DNA of 64,000 nucleotides from Petrosia ficiformis (GCA_947044365.1 OX345636.1:6592001-6656000); one strand, 5' to 3'; counted from the first letter of the stretch, positions 48,101 through 53,312 are shown. The notes: generated from the letters alone by a model not told the origin. Made by a program: numbers and translations.

Positions 48101-51100
48101 CTACACACTACCAAAGGAGAGCATCTGTGTTTCCATGTGGTGCGAGTGGAGTTGTGTGTATGATAGATGACATCCTTGTTCATGTTAAATCACGGGTAGA
48201 GCATGAAAAATGCCTACGATGAGCAGAAATGTCAGTTTTTAGTAAGTGAGGTGGGTGTTTTGTGTCAGGTGTTTTAACACTCTGGGAATCAGTCATTCAG
48301 AAAAAGTGAGCACAATATATAAAAAACCATGGAACCTCCAAGAATTGTGTTAGAAATATGCTGCTTCCTCTGAGAGGCCAACCAAATGAATAAATTCATG
48401 CCCAAAATGGTGGATATAACTCAACCGCTTCAGCTGTTACTGACCAAGAATAATCAGTGTTATGGGAAGAGGCACAGAATAATTATTGCATTCCAAAAGT
48501 TCAAACAGATTCTCTTTGTTAGCCACTATTTATTTCTGTTCAATCTCAAACTATGAGACTGCAGTTTTGGCTAATGCATCCTCTTATAAACTAGGGGCAG
48601 TGTTACTACAGCAACAGCCATTGGGACATTCAAAACCTGTGACCAAATATCAAGACTATGACCACTACTGAGGTGCATTATGCACAAATTGAAAAGGAAG
48701 TGATAGCTTTCATCTGGGCCTGTGAATATTCAATGGACTTCTTGGTAGTATTAAAGTTTGATACACATACAGACCATAAACCATCGGTAGCATTGTTTAG
48801 CTCTAAGCAACTAGAAGTACTGCCATTGAGAGTTCAGATTTTTCGTCTTAGAATGTTGCATTGTGAGTACTCAATCTCTCATGTGCCAGGAAAACAACTG
48901 GTGATTGCAGACACATTTTCATGAACACCAGCAGGAATCATATTGTATATAGTGGATAAAGAGATTTTTACATCAAAACTGTCATAGAAAACCTGCCAAT
49001 CTCCGAGCAAAGATTGGATAGCATTGGGGTCACCAAGAAGCAGATGCAGTATGCAAAAAAGTATAGTAGTCTATTTTTTATTGAGTTTGCCAGGGAAAAA
49101 TAAGTTACCACAAAAGCTTCAGCCTTTCTATCAGATAGCATCTGAATAATCAGCTACAGATCGTGAGATACAACAGGATTATAACCAAACAGTCCTAAGG
49201 GCTGGGGTACTGAAGCAAATATATACTGGTCACTAAGTGTAGAGCTTGTGTTATTAATAAACACCGAAAGTGTGGAGGTCTGGGGTATCCAAGGACCTGG
49301 AAGAACTGTACTGAGTGCCTTAAAGCTCAGAGCAGAAGCTGCAACCATTGATTCCATCAAAACTTTCATAATTACTTTGACAGAAGGTATATAGTAACTG
49401 ACCTTTCTGAATGGAAGAAGAGTATGTAATTGCTCGTTGTGGAATATAATATTCAATCTTTATCGAAATTGCAAAATTGGGCTGATAAATTATTGATAAC
49501 AATTATTATAATTTTTATTATAGAAAACAGTCATGAGAAACTGTGTTCACAAATAATTGAAACCTTCCAAGATATAAATGTTAAATACTATTGTTTAGCT
49601 GTTAGGTATTCGAAACATTGAGCCAAACATCATTGATATCTCAGCTTCGTATTCTTCACGGCAACATAATATACATTCTTGTTAATATTATATAATGATA
49701 TTATATAATAACAAATTTAAGCTATAATTATAATGATGGAAAGGACAAAGCCTACCTTTCACTTGTTCAGCTTGGCTGATTAGTTCTGTTGTTTCGGGAC
49801 TCTCTTCTACTGAGAAAAAGGAAATTGTTAATGAGAATTGTTATTTTTTAAATACTGTGTATTCACTGTCTGAAAATAAAATGCAGTCTTCCAAATTTTT
49901 GTTACTATATAGGTTTTCATCATCGACTAGAGTGTATGCAAATAGACATGATTGATGAAACAGCACTCACTCACCTTCAGTAAGGGGATTCAGGATATCT
50001 GTCGAAACAGACTCAGTGGTGTTGCAAGTTTGCAAATGTTTAGCATCGTGTTGAACTTCTGACGCTATATCAAAAAGAGATACAATAGTACAATAATTAT
50101 AAAGGATTATGAATGAATAGGCTATTGACATGTGAAATTATGTCTTTTTTCGAATGTTAAATATAAAATGATATTATAGTCTAAAACTGTTAATTATTTC
50201 ACTGAAAAATGAGAACACTGACTTTTAATTTCAAAAATAACCAAAGAGATTAACAAGTACATATTGCAGGCAGTTGGTAGAATATCGATCATAATAATTA
50301 AAGTATTCATCACCTAAATCTTTCCTCATTTTTTCCCCTATAGACACTGTTTCATCTCTTAACAAGAGAATCTTCACTACTGAGTGTAGTTTGTCAGGAT
50401 GCTCATCCAGTGTCTTAACAATAGCTTGTACTAATGCTTCAGATCCTTTATCCTTTACTTCATTTCTGGTTTCTGAAGTAATAATGTCTTCAGCACACAG
50501 CGTCTCCAATAGCTCAGTTGATTGTACTGGTAATACTTGTACAACATCATCTTGATGTTTCTTTAGGATTGCACTGGATTTGCTGTCTGTGATGAAGGAA
50601 TGCATCCATAATGTTTTATTATCTGTACTAATATAAATCAGACAACTACATATTGCATGTTTTTGTTTGTTTCCTTGCACAGCATATGCGCAAAGGGGTT
50701 ATATATTTATGTAATTATGTATGATGTACATTGGGAAGTGGAATAAGAAAATATCCTAAGTATGAAACTTATAGTAACTGTAGCTTTATACTAACAATCT
50801 GTAACAATTAATATTCATATAACTACCTTCATAGTCTTTAATGAGTGATTCAGCAAGACTGTTACCAATAACACTATCTCCTTCTTTGAGAATATCCAAA
50901 AAAATTTCAAATGCTCTTCCATTTAAAGTGACAGCTCCACGAAGTGAGGTTAGGACTAGATGCATTCGTTGCCGAGTAGACATGTTTACGTTTTCGTCCA
51001 TCACCTTGAGATAAACATCTTCTGGAAGTATTTGAGCTGCAAAAAGTTTCCTTGCTGGGTCAAAAGGATCTATGGTAGATTCAATAATTTTGTTAAAATT

Positions 51101-51154
51101 CTTACGAAGGGCTGTTCGGGCTGCATTTATATCAATTGGCTTTGTGGAAGCCAT
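17646..51154 (-). CDS. Predicted CARD-like/coiled-coil/five-MATH adaptor gene, 21 coding exons
   Basis: Exons chained by GT-AG borders and codon phase, 5' to 3': 51154-50827, 50586-50314, 50064-49975, 49806-49756, 41786-41086, 40851-40755, 40689-40585, 40500-40447, 40394-40287, 40006-39956, 39356-39303, 39219-39154, 38714-38625, 38525-38472, 38419-38312, 38160-38092, 37927-37448, 36436-35921, 29837-29316, 22511-21999, 18166-17646. They total 4,851 bp, or 1,616 residues. Order: two death-fold domains (1-200), linkers (201-247), an unnamed helical plus alpha/beta domain (248-481), acidic and coiled-coil segments (482-766), five MATH domains (767-1616). All junctions are phase 1 except the phase-0 one after residue 481. 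TRAF-type MATH domains bind receptor tails and trimerise through a preceding coiled coil; death folds recruit partners, so an intracellular signalling adaptor is inferred. RING and TRAF zinc fingers are absent. The 8-kb intron between residues 247 and 248 holds a retroelement, so two separate genes remain possible. The matching mini-exon family on both sides argues for one. Confidence 0.65.
18167..21998. other. Intron between MATH modules 4 and 5
   Basis: 3.8 kb of AT-rich sequence with no supported exon. A GC-richer patch at 20,950-21,045 (GAGCGCATGAACCCCTCCGA, AAGATGGAGGCGC) stands out and may be a transposon edge. The word GTAGACAAAACAGGAGTAGA occurs twice, at about 21,135 and 21,706, with similar AT-rich flanks, pointing to an old ~570-bp direct duplication. 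Confidence 0.5.
21999..22511 (-). CDS. MATH module 4 exon
   Basis: Acceptor TTATCATAG, 171 codons, donor ACATACAG/GTAATAAA, phase 1 at both ends. The linker GTDIPTWYIPPE precedes MYNYNEHKRVGDQWLSVPFY, then YKLQLCITANG, GKDTHLSVGLRLMKGEYDE, WPLNSEITIQLLNWREDKGH and NDTLCFRVSKVIIHTG. It is complete by the pattern of its sister modules. Reading past the donor gives an apparent extra tail (NKTYCILYN...) that is intron. Confidence 0.8.
22829..22905 (-). mobile_element. SINE fragment, 3' tail only
   Basis: ATGATGTTATCAGAGATGTA, (GAAA)n, CACCTGAGGCAATGGAAAAA and TGAAAAACATGT match the tail of the tRNA-derived SINE at 32.5 kb in the same orientation. The tRNA-like head is missing. Confidence 0.85.
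22895..23012. repeat. Foldback element A
   Basis: ACATGTACCTACATGTATGA...CTCCACATGTAATATATTG is answered by CAATATATTACATGTATACA...TGTGGAGGTATGCTACATGT. The arms are about 45 bp with small differences and the loop is about 30 nt. A diverged sister element lies at 24,092-24,212. Confidence 0.75.
23105..23375. mobile_element. Foldback insertion within the 72-bp repeats
   Basis: Diverged or intact 72-bp units lie on both sides. The core 23,261-23,371 is an inverted repeat with ~47-bp arms (TGCTATATGAGATTTATAAT...CAACTCGCCCT and its complement) around the GC-rich loop AGGGCCTACAGCCCG. The architecture, two long AT arms with a GC loop of the type GAGGGC...GCCC, is shared with 25,243-25,343. Confidence 0.7.
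23380..23885. repeat. Tandem array of seven 72-bp units
   Basis: ATGTTATATAGTATGTGGTG starts at 23,387, 23,459, 23,531 and 23,603 and so on, exactly 72 bp apart. Units are nearly identical. Because 72 is a multiple of three, the minus strand stays open for 186 codons of repeated QHHILYNIIIIIII, which is a by-product and not a protein. Confidence 0.95.
24092..24212. repeat. Foldback element B
   Basis: ACATGTACCTACAAGTGCCA...CATGGAATATATTTTTATTG is answered by ATAATATATATTCCATGTGT...ACATGTGGAGGTATAC. It is a diverged copy of foldback A (22,895-23,012), and the two bracket the 72-bp array. Confidence 0.7.
24215..25230. other. Unassigned intron sequence
   Basis: AT-rich sequence without recognised exon, RNA or transposon end. 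Short open frames here have no splice support. Confidence 0.45.
25243..26045. mobile_element. Possible DNA transposon relic with a foldback left end
   Basis: 25,243-25,343 is an inverted repeat: GGTTATACACCGAGGTAAAG...TTTATCAAACCGAG around GGCCGAAGGCAC. Three copies of CTTATCAAACCTCCCGGGAA lie at about 25,886-25,956 on the right. CTACCATG at 25,350 and CATGGTAG at 26,031 are inverted. A 60-codon frame at 25,558-25,740 (MVLRIPTAIVISIDCDRYQE...) lies between, with no recognised family. Limits are approximate. Confidence 0.45.
26295..26404 (+). mobile_element. tRNA-derived SINE, 5'-truncated copy
   Basis: Starts inside the tRNA-like head (CGTGTCGTGGGTTCGAATCC, carrying the B box), continues CACCTGAGGCAA, CTCTCATTTTTCATTTTTCC, TTGCCTCAGGTG, (TTTC)n and ends CTACATCTCTGATAACATCA. 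It is the same order as the full copy at 32.5 kb, in opposite orientation. Confidence 0.85.
26820..26935 (+). mobile_element. Possible second tRNA-derived element
   Basis: GGTATCTGGTGGCGTAAAAG...TGCCTGACTAGATACCAGAA then GGTCCATGGTTCAATCCCCA. The last part fits a T-arm and polymerase III B box, and the first resembles a degenerate A box. A T-rich tail follows. The cloverleaf is poor, so this is at best a decayed SINE head. Confidence 0.35.
26945..27320. repeat. Minisatellite, three ~85-bp units
   Basis: TATAGTAATACATGTACACA, CTGGATATACATGTACATGT and ATAGGTGTTTAGTATTGATA repeat about three times with small changes. Confidence 0.85.
27321..29315. other. 3' part of the intron between MATH modules 2-3 and 4, unassigned
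   Basis: Two kilobases of AT-rich sequence following MATH module 3 in transcript direction. A Ser/Thr-rich minus-strand frame near 28,880-28,950 (SSESTASSVTVSDTNVSV) could be a linker exon, but it lacks a convincing acceptor and donor pair in the right phase. Otherwise nothing is recognised. Confidence 0.4.
29316..29837 (-). CDS. MATH module 3 exon
   Basis: Acceptor TATCTACAG, 174 codons, donor CTAACAG/GTAATATG, phase 1 at both ends. The linker GPTCIVPDWYPPI leads to MMNFSTHKKSNKIWYSPPFY, then YKLQMKVHANG, GKGTHVSLFVCLMKGEHDQ, WPFKGEISIQMLNWREDNQH and EDTLCIKIPKITLLT. It is a full-length MATH module. Confidence 0.8.
29838..30119. other. Intron sequence before the large array
   Basis: AT-rich sequence with no feature recognised. 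Confidence 0.4.
32491..32801 (-). mobile_element. tRNA-derived SINE, longest copy, inside the minisatellite
   Basis: Reading the minus strand: a unique ~125-bp leader from about 32,775 down to 32,649, a tRNA-like head (32,648-32,576), the arm CACCTGAGGCAA, the spacer CTCTCATTTTTCATTTTTCC, the arm TTGCCTCAGGTG, (TTTC)n and the end CTACATCTCTGATAAAATCA. GTATACATGATTTTATCAGA plus GATGTAG occurs at both edges (about 32,490-32,516 and 32,775-32,801). Part of this is element sequence in the other copies, so it is not a plain target duplication. Confidence 0.8.
32576..32648 (-). tRNA. tRNA-Phe(GAA)-like head of the SINE
   Basis: 73 nt folding as a tRNA. The acceptor strands GCCTTGG and CTGAGGC pair with two G-T wobbles and are followed by discriminator A. 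The D-arm is TAGCTCAGTTGGTAGAGCA, the anticodon stem TCTGT/ACAGA with loop CTGAAAT (anticodon GAA), and the T-arm GTGGG-TTCGAAT-CCCAC. Both polymerase III boxes are intact. Because its 3' flank is shared with two other SINE copies, it is more likely a SINE promoter than a working tRNA gene. Confidence 0.7.
34725..35274. mobile_element. hAT-like MITE with 8-bp target duplication
   Basis: Termini TAGTGCTGCCACGATATA and TATATCGTGGCAGCACTA are exact inverted repeats. The flanks are CAATCTAT (34,717-34,724) and CAATGTAT (35,275-35,282), seven of eight identical, as expected for hAT transposition. Further copies of CACGATAT lie inside both ends. The 550-bp interior has no transposase. Confidence 0.8.
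35283..35920. other. Intron sequence after MATH module 2
   Basis: AT-rich sequence. No exon or RNA recognised. Confidence 0.4.
35921..36436 (-). CDS. MATH module 2 exon
   Basis: Acceptor ATATACAG, 172 codons, donor CTAACAG/GTAATGTT, phase 1 at both ends. The linker GETVDTPSWYNSPI precedes MSNFHEYKNISSRWWSPAFY, then YRLQLVVDPDG, AKGTHISAGVFLTKGEDD, WPFKIDVAIKLLNWREDNRH and HESLCFQVSLLT. Full-length module. The continuation LTKIKNYYSC past the donor is intron. Confidence 0.8.
36437..37447. other. Intron between MATH modules 1 and 2
   Basis: About 1 kb of AT-rich sequence, no repeat array and no recognised exon. Confidence 0.5.
37448..37927 (-). CDS. MATH module 1 exon
   Basis: Acceptor TATGTTATAG, 160 codons, donor TTAACAG/GTAATATA, phase 1 at both ends. 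It is shorter at the front than its sisters: the P.WY linker is missing and it starts DYMTIAHPPCIIAMNNFSQH. Then come WFSPPFY, YKAQLRIDAVG, AKGTHISASVYLMKSQNDD, WPFEGFINLQLLNSKEDRNH and DNTLYFKVSKVTMLTG. LLNSKED replaces the LLNWRED of the others. It follows the coiled-coil exons directly, as in TRAF proteins. Confidence 0.8.
38092..38160 (-). CDS. Linker exon before MATH 1
   Basis: 69 bp, phase 1-1, acceptor CACGTACAG, donor GATACAG/GTATAATT. Encodes GNQKLQALKNQKSQVNVTSV ADT (residues 744-766), a short helical then Thr/Val-rich linker joining the coiled coil to the first MATH domain. Confidence 0.6.
38312..38419 (-). CDS. Coiled-coil exon C2
   Basis: 108 bp, phase 1-1. Reads HKDQINKITSEKKELSKKLE then LEKKISKMKTIEIES, with heptad spacing of Ile/Leu and many Lys/Glu (residues 708-743). 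It is the same length as exon C1 at 40,287-40,394 and clearly related to it (KKLELEKKISKMK versus RKLEVEKKMSKSK), so the pair arose by duplication. Confidence 0.7.
38472..38525 (-). CDS. Mini-exon B (AKSPKSLEPITKLTEELK)
   Basis: 54 bp, phase 1-1, acceptor AAATGTAG, donor CTGAAAG/GTATAATT. A member of a family of 51-54-bp exons with the pattern (A/E)xSPxxxExIxxLTEEL; others lie at 39,303, 39,956, 40,447 and 49,756. Residues 690-707. Confidence 0.7.
38625..38714 (-). CDS. Exon A2 of the coiled-coil cassette
   Basis: 90 bp, phase 1-1. Reads GIISDDHGGISSSESRFVQE then RGTRKISNTG (residues 660-689). It resembles exon A1 at 40,585-40,689 in the pattern D.H...IS...SR...T.KI...TG. It is followed by B2 and C2 in the same order as A1-B1-C1. 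Confidence 0.65.
39154..39219 (-). CDS. Linker exon (AQKHESHKSLDVPKKIPEQ)
   Basis: 66 bp, phase 1-1, acceptor CCAAACAACAG, donor CCAG/GTTAGTAT. Encodes a polar Lys/His-rich linker (residues 638-659). The acceptor lacks a long pyrimidine run, so the call is weaker than for its neighbours. Confidence 0.5.
39303..39356 (-). CDS. Mini-exon B (AKSQKPIESITKLTEELK)
   Basis: 54 bp, phase 1-1. Nearly identical in protein to the mini-exon at 38,472-38,525, with consensus acceptor ATATACAG and donor AAAG/GTAAGTTT. It shows recent exon duplication within the coil region. Residues 620-637. Confidence 0.7.
39956..40006 (-). CDS. Mini-exon B (VDSPKIETVTRTTEQQE)
   Basis: 51 bp, phase 1-1, acceptor TTTTAG, donor GGAAG/GTAATTTC. 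A diverged member of the SPxxxE mini-exon family (residues 603-619), without A and C partners next to it. Confidence 0.6.
40287..40394 (-). CDS. Coiled-coil exon C1
   Basis: 108 bp, phase 1-1. Reads YKEENNMLIAEKHKLERKLE then VEKKMSKSKSMQLQS (residues 567-602). Heptad-like helix, homologous to C2 at 38,312-38,419. Confidence 0.7.
40447..40500 (-). CDS. Mini-exon B1 (AASKTATELINQLTEQLN)
   Basis: 54 bp, phase 1-1, acceptor TTCACTACAG, donor AAATA/GTAAGTTT. Middle member of cassette A1-B1-C1 (residues 549-566). Confidence 0.65.
40585..40689 (-). CDS. Exon A1 of the coiled-coil cassette
   Basis: 105 bp, phase 1-1. Reads DVVLDVHEENNASISRLMSR then ELTVTKIEEGITTTG (residues 514-548). Related to A2 at 38,625-38,714. 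Confidence 0.65.
40755..40851 (-). CDS. Acidic linker exon
   Basis: 97 bp, entering in phase 0 and leaving in phase 1. Acceptor ATGTACATGCAG, donor CAATG/GTATAAGA. Encodes TSIEEDSTLDMEHTLKENTA then VDITCDEQHEDN, an acidic segment (residues 482-513). It is the only exon that changes phase from 0 to 1, joining the big domain exon to the phase-1 exon series. Confidence 0.65.
41086..41786 (-). CDS. 234-residue exon: helical region plus unnamed alpha/beta domain
   Basis: 701 bp, phase 1 in and phase 0 out, acceptor CTCAACTGCAG, donor AAGATT/GTAAGTTT. Starts DSSLQTSNSVTEVTIPLTEE. The first ~130 residues are predicted helical (IEKLIAILGWAYRALKPRL, CSLLNLSCMEAIAKHF, ITSYNDALSKFCKHIRL). The last ~100 read as alternating strands and helices: ETVKFTLDWKVDEYRLSDIR, AFEELADEVTVVDMKTGNSI, ILTCYSSHTITSLL and EEGVMSLSIGYCVVLEYT. 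I recognise no named family, although the layout looks like a globular domain used with death folds in sponge and cnidarian proteins (from memory, unverified). Most of the exon is one uninterrupted frame, strong evidence that it is coding. Confidence 0.75.
42177..42244. repeat. Near-perfect 33-bp-arm palindrome
   Basis: AATTCTTGTTTGTATAAGCA, CACTTTGATTATT, one central T, then AATAATCAAAGTGTGCTTAT and AAAAACAAGAATT. The inner 20 bp of each arm are exact complements and only one mismatch is seen in the outer part. Confidence 0.85.
43780..44280 (+). pseudogene. Gag-like remnant
   Basis: One frame reads HDTAIMYNLAETCKFQGMNE then EIIQDRFVVGV. The adjacent frame continues MSQMDRLLDIEKSIQVR. This is the LAE.C.FG...E..IRDR.V.GI...L...LL....LTL..A pattern of Ty3-like Gag, broken by a frameshift near 43,975. 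Confidence 0.55.
45655..45720 (+). mobile_element. Possible tRNA-like insertion in the retroelement
   Basis: GTGTGTAGTGGTTGGAGCTT...AGGCCTCTTGATGACAAGAT then CAGTGGTTCTAGTTATGCCC has A-box-like (TAGTGGTTGGAGC) and B-box-like (GTGGTTCTAGT) parts at tRNA spacing. It may be the head of a decayed SINE. No clean cloverleaf. Confidence 0.35.
47720..48222 (+). pseudogene. Ty3/gypsy reverse transcriptase remnant
   Basis: Frame 47,711-47,956 reads GEYTIKLEDGVQPSALSTPC, then KAGKKELERMQEFGVIVLVT and CCSGMSAVPKE, the known start of the Ty3-like reverse transcriptase. After an internal deletion, frame 48,028-48,222 continues MWNMFITPYGHFCLHPLRFV, IKSAPTHYQRRASVF and GVVCMIDDILVHVKSRVEHE, where IDDIL is the catalytic loop (usually YxDD/IDDI). 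The segment holding the first catalytic Asp is deleted. Confidence 0.8.
48500..48924 (+). pseudogene. Ty3/gypsy RNase H remnant
   Basis: LANASSYKLGAVLLQQQP in one frame is followed, after a shift near 48,660, by TEVHYAQIEKEVIAFIWACE, KFDTHTDHKPSVALFSSKQL and HCEYSISHVPGKQLVIADTF. YAQIEKE, TDHKP and ISHVPGK are hallmark RNase H motifs. The first Asp (usually D-A-S) appears as N-A-S. Confidence 0.8.
49240..49350 (+). pseudogene. Integrase N-terminal trace
   Basis: Between stops, VWRSGVSKDLEE and, in the adjacent frame, NCTECLKAQSRSCN recall the VWWPGISKDIEE...C..C zinc-binding region of gypsy integrase. The catalytic core is not found. Confidence 0.4.
49756..49806 (-). CDS. Mini-exon B (EESPETTELISQAEQVK)
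   Basis: 51 bp, phase 1-1, acceptor TTTCTCAGTAG, donor GAAAG/GTAGGCTT (residues 231-247). It belongs to the SPxxxE mini-exon family found 8-11 kb downstream, which supports one transcript across the large intron. Confidence 0.65.
49975..50064 (-). CDS. Linker exon after the second death fold
   Basis: 90 bp, phase 1-1, acceptor TTTTTGATATAG, donor GAAG/GTGAGTGA. Reads ASEVQHDAKHLQTCNTTESV then STDILNPLTE (residues 201-230), a polar linker without recognised motif. Confidence 0.6.
50314..50586 (-). CDS. Death-fold (CARD-like) domain 2 exon
   Basis: 273 bp, phase 1-1, acceptor CTTCATCACAG, donor TTTAG/GTGATGAA. Residues 110-200: SSAILKKHQDDVVQVLPVQ, STELLETLCAEDIITSETRN, EVKDKGSEALVQAIVKTLDE and LHSVVKILLLRDETVSIGEK form six short amphipathic helices of death-fold size. 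Placement after a similar first domain suggests a tandem CARD. DEATH or DED membership cannot be excluded by eye. Confidence 0.65.
50827..51154 (-). CDS. First coding exon: death-fold (CARD-like) domain 1
   Basis: 328 bp to donor TATGAAG/GTAGTTAT (phase 1). Starts MASTKPIDINAARTALRKNF, then DPARKLFAAQILPEDVYLKV, STRQRMHLVLTSLRGAVTLN, GRAFEIFLDILKEGD and LAESLIKDYE. Six helices with the LFAA.ilp...y..v....R...L pattern of CARD domains. An in-frame TAA lies three codons before the ATG, so the start is well set. TATGTTTGCAG about 20 nt upstream looks like an acceptor, implying a non-coding first exon. An out-of-frame ATG five bases before the start opens an 11-codon frame (counting its stop) that overlaps it and may temper translation. 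Confidence 0.7.
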
Positions 51155-51690
51155 AACATCAATTTAGACTTCAATCTGCAAACATAAAAAAATAACATAA
51201 TAAAACAATAATAACGCAAAGAAAAAACATTAGAATTTAGAATTGCAGGTCAATCGGATACAACGAGCCACACCTTGCCAATATAACAGGTTGATGAGCC
51301 ACACTCAAGCTGTCTGTTTGCTTTGTGAGATTGCAATTGCTTACAACAAAAGAGATGCAAATTATAGTTAACATACAAATTTTTGTCTCACTGATATACA
51401 GCAAACAGTCACCAATGCAAAAGTTTCAAGAGAAACTGGAACGGAGGCACACCCAAAGGCCAAATAAACATCACGTGACACCATGTGACTAGGGCGTGTA
51501 CGGAGGGTTGTGATGAAGTTCTCCTCCTATAAACTGCTGTATTTCATCAGATCGAAGGTTTCGTATGCTAGGCAATGATATATAGTAGTCTGTGGTATGT
51601 TTCTAATTGTAACCAAAGCGTGACCATGTTATAGCTATAATTATTATTATATATATAATTATAATGATTAGTCGTTTAGAGTGGGAGGGG
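51155..51690 (-). promoter_or_regulatory. Probable 5' untranslated/promoter region of the CARD/MATH gene
   Basis: GC-richer than the neighbouring introns, with CACGTGAC at about 51,472 (an E-box core), ATGTGACTAGGGCGTG and CTCCTCCTATAAACTG near 51,520-51,535 (TATAAA-like on the plus strand). An acceptor-like TTTGCAG ends at 51,176. The upstream exon and transcription start were not located. Confidence 0.35.
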
Positions 51691-53190
51691 CTGGTACGCG
51701 AGACTACGCTGTGGATTTATTGAAGAAACTGTCAGATTGTGATATTGATGGGAGGAGAATTGAAACAATTGATGAAATCTTAATTAATAATTGAAAAGGT
51801 TGTGTCTATTCATATAGTCCGACATATCCAGTCTAGAATGACACTGGTGAAACTCTTAAACAAGAGCTGTGCTAGTCAGATAAATAACCCCACCAATCTC
51901 AATTCTTTGTCATGATGCACTAGATATCCAACTTAAGACCCTGGAAATGGAAGATCCACAAGTCGGGCTTCATCTCCTAAGGAGCTGTCTAGGTATTTGT
52001 AAAATAAATCATCTCCTTAGAACAGTTCCCAAGGATGTTATTTATGACCAACTACTTAAATTCGACATTGGTCTCCAGTCTACTTTTTTGCAAATTATAC
52101 CTACGTCTATACCCGATCATGCTTGGTTACAAGTATCCTTGCCCTTTAGGTTAGGTGGCCTTGGCATTAGGGAAGCAGTTAGATCCAGTTCTGCTGCCTT
52201 CATTGCCAGTGTCAATCAATCAAAGCAGTTAGCCCGTGTACTTTGGACAACTCCTCCTCAATTGAAGATGTAGACCATCTCCTTTTCTATGGAGAAGAAG
52301 CAAGTAAGGCAACATTGTCTGATCTGTTAGTAGATTTTGGGGAAGATAATTCATTAAATTCTCAGCACAATATACGAGTTACACTCGATCAGTCTTTATT
52401 CGATGATTTACTCTCCAACATTGATTTATATGGGAAAACTAGATTGAGGACACTGTCTAGTAGCAATGATACAAGTGCTTGGCGAAGAGCTCCACCGATT
52501 TCCTCCCTTGGACTCTCCATCCACCCAAATGAATTTGTGATAGCTTTAAGAATATGGTTGGGTATTCATTGTTTCCCTTCTAGTCCACTTTCACTTTGTT
52601 TCTGTGGCTCAGTCATTGATCATAATGGTGACCACCTATTAGGATGTGGCCATAACCCATTACGAGTACGTCGGCATGAGAGTTTATGTGATATTGTTTA
52701 CCATTCACTTCATCAAGTTGGGCCTTTAGTACGAAGAGAACAAAGATTATCAGGAGCATCACAGGATCGACCTGGTGATATTTTTCATCCCGATTTTCTC
52801 AATGGCAAACCCACCGACTTTGATCTCACTGTTCGCAATTCACTACAACCTGGCATTATCAATTTATCATCAATTTCAGCTGGTGTAGCAGGTTTGCAAG
52901 GTGAACAAAGTAAGGACAGTAAATATGCCAATACAGTTAAGAAAGCAGGTGGAGAATTTGTTCCTTTACCAGTTGAAACACTAGGCATTTGGACACCATT
53001 TGCAAGAAAAATTCTATCTCAAAAAACGGCTAGAACTATAGTACACAATGGTCTACCTTTGAAATTGGCTAACAAGAATTTAATTCAGCAACTCTCTGTC
53101 AAACTATGGAGCTATAATGCTAAAATGATTTTACACTATTTTTCTCGTCAGCCATCTAATCCATTGTGGGATTCACCATTTGATTAAACT
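51690..53190 (+). mobile_element. 5'-truncated non-LTR retrotransposon, C-terminal part
   Basis: Coding sequence begins degraded (LLKKLSDCDIDG...) and becomes clear at 51,947. The frame to 52,273 reads EDPQVGLHLLRSCLGICKIN, FDIGLQSTFLQIIPTSIPDH and LPFRLGGLGIREAVRSSSAA, a thumb-like region seen after the reverse transcriptase core. A shift near 52,243-52,273 leads to the frame ending at 53,187. That carries LCFCGSVIDHNGDHLLGC (zinc knuckle-like), RPGDIFHPDF with DFDLTV, then QSKDSKYANTVKKAGGEF, resembling the RPD...D.T......K restriction-like endonuclease found in some non-LTR families. The catalytic reverse transcriptase core is missing, so it is a dead 5' truncation. An ATT-rich 3' end follows. 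Confidence 0.7.
52243..53187 (+). pseudogene. Retrotransposon C-terminal open frame, 314 codons
   Basis: The longest open frame in the window. The true domain continues from the upstream frame. Cys/His spacing C-F-C-G...D-H...G-D-H-L-L-G-C fits a CCHC-type knuckle, and R-P-G-D-I followed 11 residues later by D-F-D-L-T-V fits a PD-(D/E)XK-like nuclease. It is intact to a TAA at 53,185. It is a fragment of a larger polyprotein and not an independent host gene. Confidence 0.65.
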
Positions 53191-53312
53191 TTACTTTATT
53201 ATTATTATTTATTGTTTTATTTTGTATTTCGCATATCCTGACTTTTATTATAAATATATACTCTATTTAATAATTAAATTTATGTGTTCAGTCATTCTTT
53301 GTCATAATAAAT

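Larger units (their letters stand above)
43540..49420 (+). mobile_element. Decayed Ty3/gypsy-type LTR retrotransposon
   Basis: Blocks in Ty3/gypsy order on the plus strand: gag-like (about 43,780-44,280), degraded stretch, reverse transcriptase (47,720-48,222), RNase H (48,500-48,924) and an integrase zinc-finger trace (about 49,240-49,350). Frameshifts, stops and deletions occur in every part. A 20-bp word (TTGACATGTGTTAATATTGA) is shared by about 43,556 and 46,166 and could mark LTR or internal duplication. GGCGTCAGATGGCAGCAG at about 43,649 may be near the primer-binding site. It lies antisense to the host gene, within its largest intron. Confidence 0.75.
41787..49755. other. 8-kb intron occupied by a palindrome and a decayed retroelement
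   Basis: Lies between the mini-exon at 49,756 and the large exon at 41,786, with both borders in phase 1. Plus-strand Ty3/gypsy debris fills about 43.5-49.4 kb. 41,800-43,250 holds a near-perfect palindrome (42,177-42,244) but no exon that I can support. Confidence 0.6.
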
